This document shows, piece after piece, positions 7,785 to 16,884 of a DNA stretch of 17,291 bases. The stretch is from NCBI GenBank assembly GCA_023433965.1, contig JAEYTQ010000327.1, forward strand, positions 1 to 17,291, written 5' to 3'. The translations under genes were made by a program, and so were the position numbers. The first letter of the stretch is position 1. Each line of letters opens with the position of its first letter. Source of the DNA: Pseudomonadota bacterium (GTDB lineage: Bacteria > Pseudomonadota > Alphaproteobacteria > Rhizobiales > Xanthobacteraceae). The notes beneath the pieces are model-generated. The model did not search any database, had not been told where the DNA came from, and saw only the letters and a list, made by a program, of their open reading frames with translations.

Positions 7785-9159
7785 CGAAGAACTCGCCCGC
7801 GAGTTCGTAGTCAGCCAGGAGCCGTTCGACCATCGCACGAAGATGCCGAGGCTCCGTCACCACGCCAGGTTGGTAGGCAACAAAGCTGAGGGCGATAAAC
7901 CCCGGTATGACGCCGGCGAAGAGTGTGGCCACGCCTTGACGGGCCTCGATCGCGCGGCGCGGAACCGGGCGGTCGATGCCGCGAAAGCACATTCCATCAG
8001 CCGCATGGCCGTCGATCTGGAGCACGTCCTTGGGCAAGTCGCCCAAGTTCGAACATGTGACCGGCAGGTCGGCGAGCGCGCCGAGCGCAAGATGGTTCGC
8101 GGCCGAAAATGCCCGTGGAGGCACGAAGGGCACCAAGGGCAGCAGCGTGGCAAGTCGATTGGGCTGCCGTCGCGTTCGCAGCAACGTAGCGCGTAGTCGC
8201 CGCTGCAACCCATGCAGGCGGCGGCGGGGCTCGTCGACATGCACCTTCAATGTGGCAAGCGCGACGTCGTTCCCGCCGGTGTGCGACAGACCCTCGCGCT
8301 GGTTCACGGGGAACAACAAAGTCACTTCTTGGTCACGGACGCGCCCGAGCGCCTCGGCGAACGCAGCGGTCATTGCGGCCAGGAGCGTGAGACGGTCCGC
8401 TCCGCGGCTGCGCGCTTTGGCGTCCCAGACCGACGTGGGTACACGTAGGAAGGCGGACGGAAACACGACCATCCGGTCGTCCGCGGCTGGCACCACCGAC
8501 GACGCAGCGGATGTGTTGGGCGTGCCGAGCGAGGTGTATGCTTGACGGCCCAGTTGGCCGAGCGCCCGAAATGTCGCTGGCGCGTCACGCAGAGCCCGCT
8601 GGAGCTCGGCACCCAGCGTTGCCGCCGCACGCTGCGCCGTCGAGACTCCAGGATAGATTGGAATTCGCCTCTCTCCGCGCACAGCGTCGCTCACCGCCAT
8701 TGCAATCGTCAGTCCGTCTGCGATGCAGTGCGACACCACGAGCGAGACCACGGTAGAGCCATCTGTGAAGCCTTGGTGGGTCAAGTTCCATGCCGGTCCG
8801 CATACGGGGTCCAATGGGAGCTCGACCTGCGCGTCGGCCCAGGCCTGCATTGCCTCAGGAGCGAGCGGCGGTTCGGCAGCAGCCGGAGCAGCCGACGGGG
8901 GCGGCGCGCTGGCCCATTGGTGACGGCCAAACGGAAGCAGCGCCGGCCGGATCAGCCGCGCCAGATGACCATGCGCGAGATTGTCCCGGAATCGGGTCAG
9001 CGCGTCCAGGTCTACGGGCCGCAGATAGCGCCACAGCACCTGAACAACCGCATGCTGTCCAGTTGAGATATGCGCGAGGTAGAGCCCCTGATCCGCGAAG
9101 GAGACGAAGGACGGCGACAGGCTCGATACGTTCCCGGGATGAGGTATCGCTTGCGTCAT
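7777..9159 (-). CDS. Condensation/WS-DGAT-like acyltransferase paralogue with intact HxxxDG
   Basis: This 460-aa protein is the first of three tandem paralogues. Landmarks are FADQGLYL near 21-28, RPALLPFGRHQWA about 71-83, and LPLDPVCGPAWNL about 114-126. The catalytic SHCIADG has His144, Asp148 and Gly149, and LPVTCSNLGDLP lies late in the protein. The PLDP..GPAW segment before the histidine motif resembles WS/DGAT enzymes. The late CSNLG element occupies the place of their conserved SNxPGP-type strand. An Ala/Pro-rich insert lies at about 85-102. The frame is open far upstream to 10191, but similarity begins only after ATG 9159. That ATG overlaps the PapA-like gene's stop as ATGA. It probably acylates the same scaffold as PapA at another position; this is inference from context. 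Confidence 0.82.
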   Translation of the reverse strand: MTQAIPHPGNVSSLSPSFVSFADQGLYLAHISTGQHAVVQVLWRYLRPVDLDALTRFRDNLAHGHLARLIRPALLPFGRHQWASAPPPSAAPAAAEPPLAPEAMQAWADAQVELPLDPVCGPAWNLTHQGFTDGSTVVSLVVSHCIADGLTIAMAVSDAVRGERRIPIYPGVSTAQRAAATLGAELQRALRDAPATFRALGQLGRQAYTSLGTPNTSAASSVVPAADDRMVVFPSAFLRVPTSVWDAKARSRGADRLTLLAAMTAAFAEALGRVRDQEVTLLFPVNQREGLSHTGGNDVALATLKVHVDEPRRRLHGLQRRLRATLLRTRRQPNRLATLLPLVPFVPPRAFSAANHLALGALADLPVTCSNLGDLPKDVLQIDGHAADGMCFRGIDRPVPRRAIEARQGVATLFAGVIPGFIALSFVAYQPGVVTEPRHLRAMVERLLADYELAGEFFDA

Positions 9160-10586
9160 CGTTCTCGACCGACATCGGAGTGCGCAGGCATCCATGCGGA
9201 GGCAGCTCGGCGGCACGCGCCCGCAAGCGCTTCGACATAGCGGTGCATGGAGGCGCGCGCTGTCTCGTTCGCCGGATAAGCCGCTGTCAGTGAGAGACCG
9301 CGCTGTGTGCGGAAGAACCAGAGCGCAACCTGCGCTGCCATGCCCTGGTTGATGTAAACGCGCCCATTGGCCTGGTGCCAGTCGCGGGCAATGTGCGCAC
9401 CGAGCGGAGGCACGTTCACGTCCATATAGGACAGCATGACGCCCCCTGTGGCGGCGGATTGAACCGACGGCAGCCCGGCGGCCAGCTCGAGTACGAGCTC
9501 GATCGGCACGCTGGCCAGCGGCAGCCGTTCGTCGAAGTTGACTTGTGCGGCGATTGCGAGCTCCGCAAACGTTTGTTCCTGCACGTCGAAATCGATGGGT
9601 ACTACCCCAACGCACCATCCGGTCGTCCTGAAAGCCCGTGGCGATCTTCTCGTGGTGGTGGGAGTGACGACACTGTAGTGCGACCGCCCGGCCAATTCGC
9701 GTTCGGTCAGGGCCGCGCAGGCCAACAGGCCGCCGATCGCCCGCGCTCCGAAGGCATGACATGCGGATTCGAACGCATCCATACCGGCATCGTCGAGGAC
9801 ATCCACGTGCGCATACTCGGCGCGATAGCGATCCTCGAGCACACCGAGCGGCAGAGCGAATGAGGGCCTCCGCCCGTTGTTGCGAAGCAGGAACGCCATC
9901 CACTCCTTCACCTCGGGATCTGCCAACGTCGTCATAGCGGCCCGCTGGCGCTGGCTGATACAGTAATCCAGATAGCTCCCCGACTGCCCGGCTGGAAGCT
10001 TCCTCTCGCCGTCGAGCACAGCGCGATAAGCTGAGCGGATGTCCTCCATCAGGAAAGCGATTGTGGTCGCGTCGGCGTGCAAGTGGTCGATGCTCGCGAA
10101 ACAGGAAAACCCGCCCGCGCGCTGGAGAACGCCAAAACGGAAGCAATCCCACGCGAACGGTGTCGGCGTCGACATGACATGTCTCTGCCAATCGGCTGCG
10201 CTCACCTCGCCGAGAGTCGAGGGCTCCATCTGGATGGTCGCCGGGTCGGCAAGGACATGTCGCAATATCGATCCGCCGCGCTCCTCGAACCAGCTGTGAT
10301 AGGTGTCGTGCCTGCGCAGATGTGCGGTCACCACGTGGGTCATGGTCCTGAGATCACACCGCCCGGTTTCGTCCCATACGATGACAAGCAGCCGCGCCAT
10401 CGCGTCGTGCCGCTGCTCACACGCGCGGAAGGCGCGCAGATGCTGTTCCTGTTCGTAGCTCGGCGCCACAGCCGACACCGGCGCGCGTTTGGCGCTTTCA
10501 AACGATGCCGCAGAGGGAGACCAGAGAGTGAGCGTGGCAGGAGGTCCTGTCCAGTCGTGCAGCGGTCGCAGATCAGTCACGGGCAT
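9156..10586 (-). CDS. PapA1/PapA2/PapA3-like polyketide-associated acyltransferase
   Basis: This 476-aa protein strongly recalls mycobacterial PapA1/PapA2/PapA3, which acylate trehalose or trehalose-2-sulfate in sulfolipid and acyltrehalose synthesis. The family's HX3DX14Y motif is exact: His168, Asp172 and Tyr187, within ASIDHLHADATT and the following helix. Other PapA-like blocks are AHLRRHDTYHSWFE at about 88-101, FAWDCFRFGVLQR at about 144-156, SGSYLDYC, and TTGWCVGVVP at 321-330. The last takes the place of the DFGWG loop of condensation domains. The gene starts inside the PKS 3' end (14-nt overlap), suggesting direct use of the PKS chain, which lacks its own thioesterase. ATG 10586 is only 3 nt from a GGAG. 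GTG 10580, with 9-nt spacing, is an alternative start. All three motif residues are present, so activity is expected. Confidence 0.9.
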   Translation of the reverse strand: MPVTDLRPLHDWTGPPATLTLWSPSAASFESAKRAPVSAVAPSYEQEQHLRAFRACEQRHDAMARLLVIVWDETGRCDLRTMTHVVTAHLRRHDTYHSWFEERGGSILRHVLADPATIQMEPSTLGEVSAADWQRHVMSTPTPFAWDCFRFGVLQRAGGFSCFASIDHLHADATTIAFLMEDIRSAYRAVLDGERKLPAGQSGSYLDYCISQRQRAAMTTLADPEVKEWMAFLLRNNGRRPSFALPLGVLEDRYRAEYAHVDVLDDAGMDAFESACHAFGARAIGGLLACAALTERELAGRSHYSVVTPTTTRRSPRAFRTTGWCVGVVPIDFDVQEQTFAELAIAAQVNFDERLPLASVPIELVLELAAGLPSVQSAATGGVMLSYMDVNVPPLGAHIARDWHQANGRVYINQGMAAQVALWFFRTQRGLSLTAAYPANETARASMHRYVEALAGACRRAASAWMPAHSDVGRER

Positions 10587-13500
10587 CTGCTCCGGCCGGC
10601 TGCAATTCCTGCATCGCCCCGCTGAGCGTGTCGGCCAGCGCGCGCACGGTCGTCACGTCCATCGCGCGGAGACGGATGCCGGTGTCGGCTTCGAGCGCCA
10701 CCAACAGCTGAAGCGTCCCGAGTGAATCGAGGCCGTAGTCGAATAGCGAGCGGTCCGGGTTCACTGTGCGGCGCAAGATGACGCCGAGATGCTCGATGAC
10801 CAAACGCCGCAACAGGGCCGGCCGCTCGCCGGGCGGAGCGCAGCTGACCTCCACGCGCCGGCGGCGCGCCGGATCGCCTGTCGCCTCTGCCGCCTTCCAG
10901 GCGGCTCCGAACGGACTCCGCGCGGATAGAGCCGTCAGCCACGGCGCGCCGTCGAGATCGGCATATGCGGCATATCCGCGGTCGTGCCGCAGCAGCGTCT
11001 CGAATGCGTAGGCCCCCTCGCGTGGCTCGATCATTCGCGCGTCGCCGCGTGCCGCAAGATGGGCACCGGCGCCGATGTCGGCCCACGCGGCCCAGGCAAT
11101 TACCGACGAGGGCAGCCCCCGCGCGCGCCGCCATTGCGTGAACGTGTCGAGCCAGCTGTTGGCGGCTGCATACGCGGACTGTCCAGGCGACCCAAACAGC
11201 GCCGCAACCGATGAGAAACAGCAAAACCAGTCGAGTTGATGCTTCAGCGTCGCCTCATGCAAATGCCAGGCGCCTTCCGCCTTGGGTGCCCAGTTCCGAT
11301 GTAGCCTTTCCTCGGTGACGGAGACGAGGATGCCGTCCTCGACGACGGCGGCGCCGTGCAGGACACCGCGGAGCGGCAGGCCCGTCGCCGTCGCCGCTTC
11401 GACAAGGCGCCGCGCGGTCGATGACACCGCAATGTCCCCACTCATCACTTCGACCTCGGTGCCGCGCGCTCTCATTCCGGCCAGCAGGCGCGCAGCCGCG
11501 GCGCTCGGCTTGGAACGCCCGTTCAGGATCACGCGACCGGCCCCGGCGACGGACATCGCATCGGCCAGAAACAGACCGAGCCCGCCAAGACCGCCGGTGA
11601 CGATGTACGCGCCATCGGGCCTGAACGGCGCGAAGCGCGTCGGCGCCTCCGGCACGCGGTAGTGGCCTGTTCTGGGAACGGTGAGCACGAGCTTGCCGGT
11701 ATGACCGGCGCTGCTGACGACACGAATGGCGGAAGCCGCATCGTCGAGGGAGTAGGTGGCGATGCCAGGCAAGGGCAACCGCTCCTCGCTGGCAAGACGC
11801 ATGACGCGCGACAGCACGGCCTGGACGCGCGCCGGCGCCGTAACACACATCTGCGCCAGGTCGACCGCAAAGAACGAAAGGTTACGCCTGAACGGGGACA
11901 GCCCCAGCCACGTCCCCCCATAGATGTCCTTCTTGCCGATTTCAATGAACCGCCCGCCCGGCGCGAGGAGTTCGAGGCCGGCGCACTGCGACACGCCCGG
12001 GAGTGAGTTCAGGACGATGTCCACGCCGTAATCCGCAGTGTCCTGCCGGATCTGCTCGGCGAACGCGGCGGTCCGGGAATCGTACACGTGGCTGATGCCG
12101 CTGGCACGCAGCAGCTCTCGCCGGGCCTCGGAGCCCGCTGTTGCAAATATCTCTGCACCGGCCCCGCGTGCAATGGCCAAAGCCGCCTGCCCGACGCCGC
12201 CGGTCGCCGAATGAACGAGCACCTTGTCGCCGGGGCCGATCCGCGCCAGATCCTTGAGACCGTACAATGCTGTGGCAGTCGCCGTGAGAACGGCGGCAGC
12301 TTCGGTATCCGCAAGCCGAGGGGGTACCGGGACAAGCAGGCGGGCATCGCAAGTGAGATACGTTCCCCAAGCGCCTCCGCGGCAGAGCCCGGCCACCCGG
12401 TCGCCGACTCGAAACGACGAGAGGCCCGGCCCGACGGCAGTGATGATGCCGGCAAAGTCCAGGCCAAGCCCTTGCGCACAATCATCAAGCGAGGGATAGC
12501 GGCCAAGCGCAACGAGCACATCGGCGAAATTGACACTTGTGGCATGGACTGCCACCTCGACCTCGCCAGCATCCGGCACGCGCCGCTCGAACGCCACCAT
12601 CTCCAGGCTCTCGAGGTCACCGGGCACGCGGATTTCCACGCGAAGACCATCGCGCATCGCATCGCGATCCACGATGCGGCGATCGGCGTGGCCGAGCGGA
12701 CTTCGCTGCAACCGCGCGACATGCGCGCTCGTTCCGCGCAGCGCGGTCTCGTCTTCGTCCGAGCCGCTCAGCAACTGACGCTGGAGCAGTGACACATCCG
12801 CCTGCGGGTGCACGTCAATCTGGGTGGGGTGGAGTGCGGGACACTCGGCGCCGACGGCACGCAGCCACCCCCGCACACCGGCATGCGCGAGCCGCACGGC
12901 GTCATCCGGCAGCACGCGTTGAGCCATGCAGGTGACGACGAAGAGGCGGGGCCGCCGCTCGCAGGCCATCAGCGCGTTGGTCACGTGGAGCAGGTTGGTT
13001 ATGTTCGCCCGCGCCGCGTCCGGAGTTGCGGGCTCATTGCTGCGCGGCAATATCACCACCACGGCCCGAGGGCGATATTGCTGCAGAACGTCTTCGATCT
13101 GATCCCGCCATGCACCCTTCCCGGCCCCGGCGCTGCTGAGGATGCGAGTCTCGAACCTTTGCCCGCGCAGGCTTGCCTCCAACGCGACCGTCAACTGGCG
13201 TCCCGTATGGTCGGCGTCGAGAAGCAACCAGGCGCCATCGCCCGGTTTGACCGTGGCGCGCGGGATGTCCCAGGCCTCCCAGGCCATGTCGAGCAGGCGC
13301 GAGTTGCAGGCGAAGGCGTCAGCATCCTCCCCTGCCGCGCTACTACCCATGACCAACCCGCCGGCACTGAGCACGACGTGCCCGGATGCATCGAGCAGAT
13401 CCAGATCGACCTCAACACGCAATGCGTCGGTCGCGACAATGCGAGCAACGCAGTGCGCGGCAACAGCGTCGGCGCAATGGAGCCGGAGGCTTCTCACCGA

Positions 13501-16500
13501 AAGTGGCAGGAGCAGGCGGCCGTTTGTTCCTGAGACGACCTGGGGGAAAGCGCCAACGGACTGGAAGCACGCATCCAGCAGCACGGGATGCACTGTGTAG
13601 CTGCTCGCACTCTTTCGGAGCGATGCAGGAAGCCGAAGATCTGCAAAGAGCGAGGCGCCGTCCGCAGACAAGGCCAGGCCGGGGGACAGTGCGCGAAATG
13701 ACGGGCCGAACTGAATGCCCTGCGAGTCGAACCACCGCCACACATCGTCTGCGGCAACGGGCTGGGGGTGAGCGGCACGCAGCGCGGCTACGTCGTACGC
13801 TGCAGGCGGCGTGGCAGAGGCAGAGAGCCGAGCGCTTGCATGAACCTGCGCTTCGCCTGTCGCCTGGCTCTCGAGCCTGAAGTTCAACTCGCCCGGCCGG
13901 TCCAGCACTGCGGTGCAGACGATCGGCGCCGAGGATTCCAGCCGGAGCGCACGGTCGAACGTCAATCCCTGCACTTCGACGAGCGTTGTCCCGAGGGCCG
14001 TGCGCGCAGCGGCAAGCGCCATTTCGCAGAAGCCGGCGCCCGGGAAAAGCGGCGTTCCGTTCACACGGTGATCCGCAAGCCAGGGGTGGGCATTGAGGCC
14101 GACCTCAGACGCCCAGATGTGGCGTTCCGGTTCCTCGTGCAGCGCGCGATGGACGTTCAAGAGCGGGTGGGTCGATGGAACGTGATGCGCACCTTCAGTA
14201 GTCACCGGCGCAAGGAACAGCGGATGGTGAGTCCAGGCCGGCAACGGGAGGTCAAGCAACGGGCCATCCGGATACAGGACGTTGAAATCGACCGCCGCAC
14301 CGGCGACATGTATGGCGCCAACAAGGTCAAGAAGCCCGCTGCGCATGGCCTGGCCGCGCGTCATCGAAGGAAGCGCGCGGACGGCGAAGTCCATCGCAGC
14401 AGCATTCTGCACCACGTCACGGGTCACGATCGGATGCGGCGAAAGCTCGACGAATGCCCGGTGTCCGTCTTCGAGCGCGGCCTGCACGGCGGGACGAAAC
14501 CGAACCGGATGCCGGAGGTTGTCGACCCAGTAAACGCCGTCGCAGACGGGAGATTCGCGCGAATCGAGCAGGACGGTGGAGTATATCGGCGTGTGCGGCG
14601 TTTCCGCCGTCACTCCCGCGAGGCGCTCCGACAGCTCTGCGAGGATCGGCTCGACCTGCGACGTATGCGAGGCCACATCGACTGCAACCTCTCGGGCGAA
14701 CAGCCCTTCAGCCTGCCAAGCCGCGACGAGACTTTGCACGGCCTCGACAGAGCCCCCCACGACCGTTGATGACGGGGCCGCCAGCACGGCGATCTCCACG
14801 TCCTCAGCCCGTCTGCGCGCGAGATCTTCGCGCAGCGCCGCCGCTGCCATCCCGACGACTGCCATGGCACCCGAGCCGGCGAGCGTCTGGCACAGCATTG
14901 CGCGATGACAGATCACCTTTACGCCGTCCGCCAACGAAAGCGCGCCGGCCACGACCGCCGCCGACACTTCGCCCATGGAGTGGCCGATCACCGCCGACGG
15001 CACCACACCTTGGGCCTTCAGGGACGCCGCCAACGCGACCTGCATAGCGAAAATGGCGGGCTGGACACGTCCGATGCCGTTCAGCTGTCCGGGCTCACGC
15101 AGGGCATCGGTCACCGAGAAACCACTGAGGCGCTGAATCAGAGGCTCAATGGCGGCAACAACCTCCGCGAAGACAGCGTCGGTGTCGAGCAGCGCCGCTC
15201 CCATCGACTCCCATTGCGAGCCTTGGCCGGAGAATACGAAGACGGCCCCGCGGCCGTCGTGGTCGGCCCAATCCGCATCGATGGATTCGTCGGCCGCCAG
15301 TTCTCGCAATTGCTCGGCCAGTTCCTCGAGGGTTCTCGCAACGAGCGCGTGCCGGACGGGGCGGTGCCCGCGTCTGCAGGCGAGCGTCCGCGCGACATCA
15401 CTCGGACGATGACTGCCGGCGGCTGCGTCCAGCCAGGACGCAACGCGCCGGGCCGATTCGCGAAGCGCCGCCGGCGAGGTGGACGACATCGGAAACAGCC
15501 ACGGCCGCTCCCCTGTTCCGGCGCCGTCCGGCGGAAGAGCTGAGGCCGCCGCCTGAGGAGCCTGTTCGAGCACCACATGCACATTCGTGCCGGACATGCC
15601 GTAAGACGATACGGCTGCACGGCGGAGTCCGTCCGTGCCAGTGGAGGGCCAGGGCACGGTATCCGTCGGAACGAAGAGTCCCGTCTCGATCGTCTGGAGA
15701 CGTGCAGGCAGCCGACGGAAGTGAAGTGATCGCGGCACCGCGCCGTGCGCGAGCGCGAGCGTCGCTTTAATGAGGCCCAGGACGCCCGCCGCTGCTTCCG
15801 CATGGCCGAGGTTGCTCTTGAGCGAGCCGAGGGCGCAGGGCGACTGTCGTCCATACTGTGTTGAAAGGCCGTAAAACTCCTCGGTGTCACCGACCGGCGT
15901 ACCGGTGCCGTGCGCCTCGATCATGCCGATCGACGCGGGATCGACCTCCGCTTCGGCAAGAGCGCGATCGATCACCGCGATCTGCGCCGAACGGGAAGGA
16001 GCCAGTATGTTGTGCGTTCGTCCGTCCTGGTTGACGGCGCTACCGCGGATCACCGCGAGCACGCGGTCGCCGTCGCGCAAGGCATCGCTCAGCAGTTTCA
16101 GCATCACGACGCCGCAGCCCTCTGCGCGCACAAAGCCATCGGCACGCTCGTCGAACGCATGACACCGCCCCGTCGGCGACAGCATGCCGAGTCCCGAGGC
16201 CGAGGCGAATGACTCAAGCGAGAACATCAACATTGCGCCGCCGGCAAACGCGATGCGGCACTCGCCCGCAAGCAGGCTTCGCCGGGCCGCATGCACCGCG
16301 ACGAGGCTGGACGAGCAGGCTGTGTCCATGGTGATGGCCGGACCCGTGAGGCCCATCGCATGGGCGACCCGCCCCGACGCCATGCTGAACGGCGTCCCCG
16401 TGAAGCTGTATGCTTGCGCCATCGCACCCGCGTCACGCGTGACCTGCATGTAGTCCTGATGCGAAAGGCCGAAAAACACACCGGCGTCGGCTCCAACCAG

Positions 16501-16833
16501 GCTCCGCGGATCGCGACCAGAATGTTCGGCGGCCTCCCAGGTCACCTCGAGCAGCAGCCGGTGCTGGGGGTCCATGGCGAGCGCCTCGGGCTCGCCGATG
16601 CCGAAGAACCGATGGTCGAAGCCCGAGGGGTCGTCGAGGAACGCGCCCCAGCGCGAGACCGATCTGCCGGGGACGCCGGCCACCGGCGCGTAGTGGTCCT
16701 CGGCGTTCCAGCGCTGCTGGGGGATTTCGGTTACGAAGTCGGCGCCTGCCACCAGCGCGACCCAAAAGGCGTCCGGCGAGTCGACATTTCCCGGTAGTCT
16801 GCAGCCAATGCCGACGACAGCAATCGCAGTCAC
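10573..16833 (-). CDS. Mas/Pks2-type highly reducing iterative type I polyketide synthase (KS-AT-DH-ER-KR-ACP)
   Basis: This 2086-aa single-module synthase has the size and order of mycobacterial Mas (about 2110 aa). KS spans about 3-425 (Cys173 in DTACSSS, His308 in EAHGTGT, His344 in KSNLGH). AT spans about 532-840 (Ser619 in GHSMGE; VASH at 720-723 rather than the malonyl-type HAFH, as in methylmalonyl-using Mas). DH is about 886-1165 (His922 in HRVNGTPLFP, Asp1087 in LLDACFQ). A non-catalytic linker spans 1175-1385. ER is about 1395-1718 (NADPH loop HSATGGVGQA). KR is about 1740-1925 (TGGLGGLG; Lys1851, Ser1874 or Ser1875, Tyr1888, Asn1892). ACP is about 2005-2075 (Ser2037 in GLDSLG). Every catalytic residue is present, and there is no thioesterase. 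It should repeatedly elongate a fatty acyl starter into a saturated methyl-branched acid, released by an acyltransferase. I chose GTG 16833 because GGAAGAAGG lies 8 nt upstream and homology starts there (VTAIAVVGIGCRLPG). Confidence 0.95.
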   Translation of the reverse strand: MTAIAVVGIGCRLPGNVDSPDAFWVALVAGADFVTEIPQQRWNAEDHYAPVAGVPGRSVSRWGAFLDDPSGFDHRFFGIGEPEALAMDPQHRLLLEVTWEAAEHSGRDPRSLVGADAGVFFGLSHQDYMQVTRDAGAMAQAYSFTGTPFSMASGRVAHAMGLTGPAITMDTACSSSLVAVHAARRSLLAGECRIAFAGGAMLMFSLESFASASGLGMLSPTGRCHAFDERADGFVRAEGCGVVMLKLLSDALRDGDRVLAVIRGSAVNQDGRTHNILAPSRSAQIAVIDRALAEAEVDPASIGMIEAHGTGTPVGDTEEFYGLSTQYGRQSPCALGSLKSNLGHAEAAAGVLGLIKATLALAHGAVPRSLHFRRLPARLQTIETGLFVPTDTVPWPSTGTDGLRRAAVSSYGMSGTNVHVVLEQAPQAAASALPPDGAGTGERPWLFPMSSTSPAALRESARRVASWLDAAAGSHRPSDVARTLACRRGHRPVRHALVARTLEELAEQLRELAADESIDADWADHDGRGAVFVFSGQGSQWESMGAALLDTDAVFAEVVAAIEPLIQRLSGFSVTDALREPGQLNGIGRVQPAIFAMQVALAASLKAQGVVPSAVIGHSMGEVSAAVVAGALSLADGVKVICHRAMLCQTLAGSGAMAVVGMAAAALREDLARRRAEDVEIAVLAAPSSTVVGGSVEAVQSLVAAWQAEGLFAREVAVDVASHTSQVEPILAELSERLAGVTAETPHTPIYSTVLLDSRESPVCDGVYWVDNLRHPVRFRPAVQAALEDGHRAFVELSPHPIVTRDVVQNAAAMDFAVRALPSMTRGQAMRSGLLDLVGAIHVAGAAVDFNVLYPDGPLLDLPLPAWTHHPLFLAPVTTEGAHHVPSTHPLLNVHRALHEEPERHIWASEVGLNAHPWLADHRVNGTPLFPGAGFCEMALAAARTALGTTLVEVQGLTFDRALRLESSAPIVCTAVLDRPGELNFRLESQATGEAQVHASARLSASATPPAAYDVAALRAAHPQPVAADDVWRWFDSQGIQFGPSFRALSPGLALSADGASLFADLRLPASLRKSASSYTVHPVLLDACFQSVGAFPQVVSGTNGRLLLPLSVRSLRLHCADAVAAHCVARIVATDALRVEVDLDLLDASGHVVLSAGGLVMGSSAAGEDADAFACNSRLLDMAWEAWDIPRATVKPGDGAWLLLDADHTGRQLTVALEASLRGQRFETRILSSAGAGKGAWRDQIEDVLQQYRPRAVVVILPRSNEPATPDAARANITNLLHVTNALMACERRPRLFVVTCMAQRVLPDDAVRLAHAGVRGWLRAVGAECPALHPTQIDVHPQADVSLLQRQLLSGSDEDETALRGTSAHVARLQRSPLGHADRRIVDRDAMRDGLRVEIRVPGDLESLEMVAFERRVPDAGEVEVAVHATSVNFADVLVALGRYPSLDDCAQGLGLDFAGIITAVGPGLSSFRVGDRVAGLCRGGAWGTYLTCDARLLVPVPPRLADTEAAAVLTATATALYGLKDLARIGPGDKVLVHSATGGVGQAALAIARGAGAEIFATAGSEARRELLRASGISHVYDSRTAAFAEQIRQDTADYGVDIVLNSLPGVSQCAGLELLAPGGRFIEIGKKDIYGGTWLGLSPFRRNLSFFAVDLAQMCVTAPARVQAVLSRVMRLASEERLPLPGIATYSLDDAASAIRVVSSAGHTGKLVLTVPRTGHYRVPEAPTRFAPFRPDGAYIVTGGLGGLGLFLADAMSVAGAGRVILNGRSKPSAAAARLLAGMRARGTEVEVMSGDIAVSSTARRLVEAATATGLPLRGVLHGAAVVEDGILVSVTEERLHRNWAPKAEGAWHLHEATLKHQLDWFCCFSSVAALFGSPGQSAYAAANSWLDTFTQWRRARGLPSSVIAWAAWADIGAGAHLAARGDARMIEPREGAYAFETLLRHDRGYAAYADLDGAPWLTALSARSPFGAAWKAAEATGDPARRRRVEVSCAPPGERPALLRRLVIEHLGVILRRTVNPDRSLFDYGLDSLGTLQLLVALEADTGIRLRAMDVTTVRALADTLSGAMQELQPAGADARD

Positions 16834-16841
16834 AATCGAGA

Positions 16842-16850
16842 CCTTCTTCC
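16842..16850 (-). promoter_or_regulatory. Ribosome binding site setting the PKS start
   Basis: On the minus strand GGAAGAAGG ends 8 nt before GTG 16833. The frame remains open to another GTG at 16929, which has no ribosome site and would add 32 residues without PKS similarity. This site therefore favours the shorter protein. Confidence 0.6.
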
Positions 16851-16884
16851 GGGAGAATGCTTTTTCCAAATGCAATACTAAACT

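Noticed and set aside
7785..7838. Extending the third acyltransferase-family gene to ATG 7838
   Set aside because: The extra 18 residues are unconserved among paralogues and lie within the upstream coding sequence; ATG 7784 gives an ordinary 8-nt overlap.
4913..9159. The acyltransferases as fragments of a nonribosomal peptide synthetase
   Set aside because: Each is a complete free-standing protein with its own start and stop; no adenylation or carrier domains are present between them.
7777..10191. A single 804-aa minus-strand reading frame
   Set aside because: Only the last 460 residues (from ATG 9159) resemble an acyltransferase. The upstream part is an alternative frame of the PapA-like gene, Arg/Cys-rich and without domains. 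The ATGA overlap marks the true junction.
13768..14769. 333-aa plus-strand frame opposite the PKS
   Set aside because: Antisense to the PKS AT and DH domains, where the minus strand has all expected catalytic motifs; Arg-rich shadow. The same holds for the other plus-strand frames at 10573-16833.
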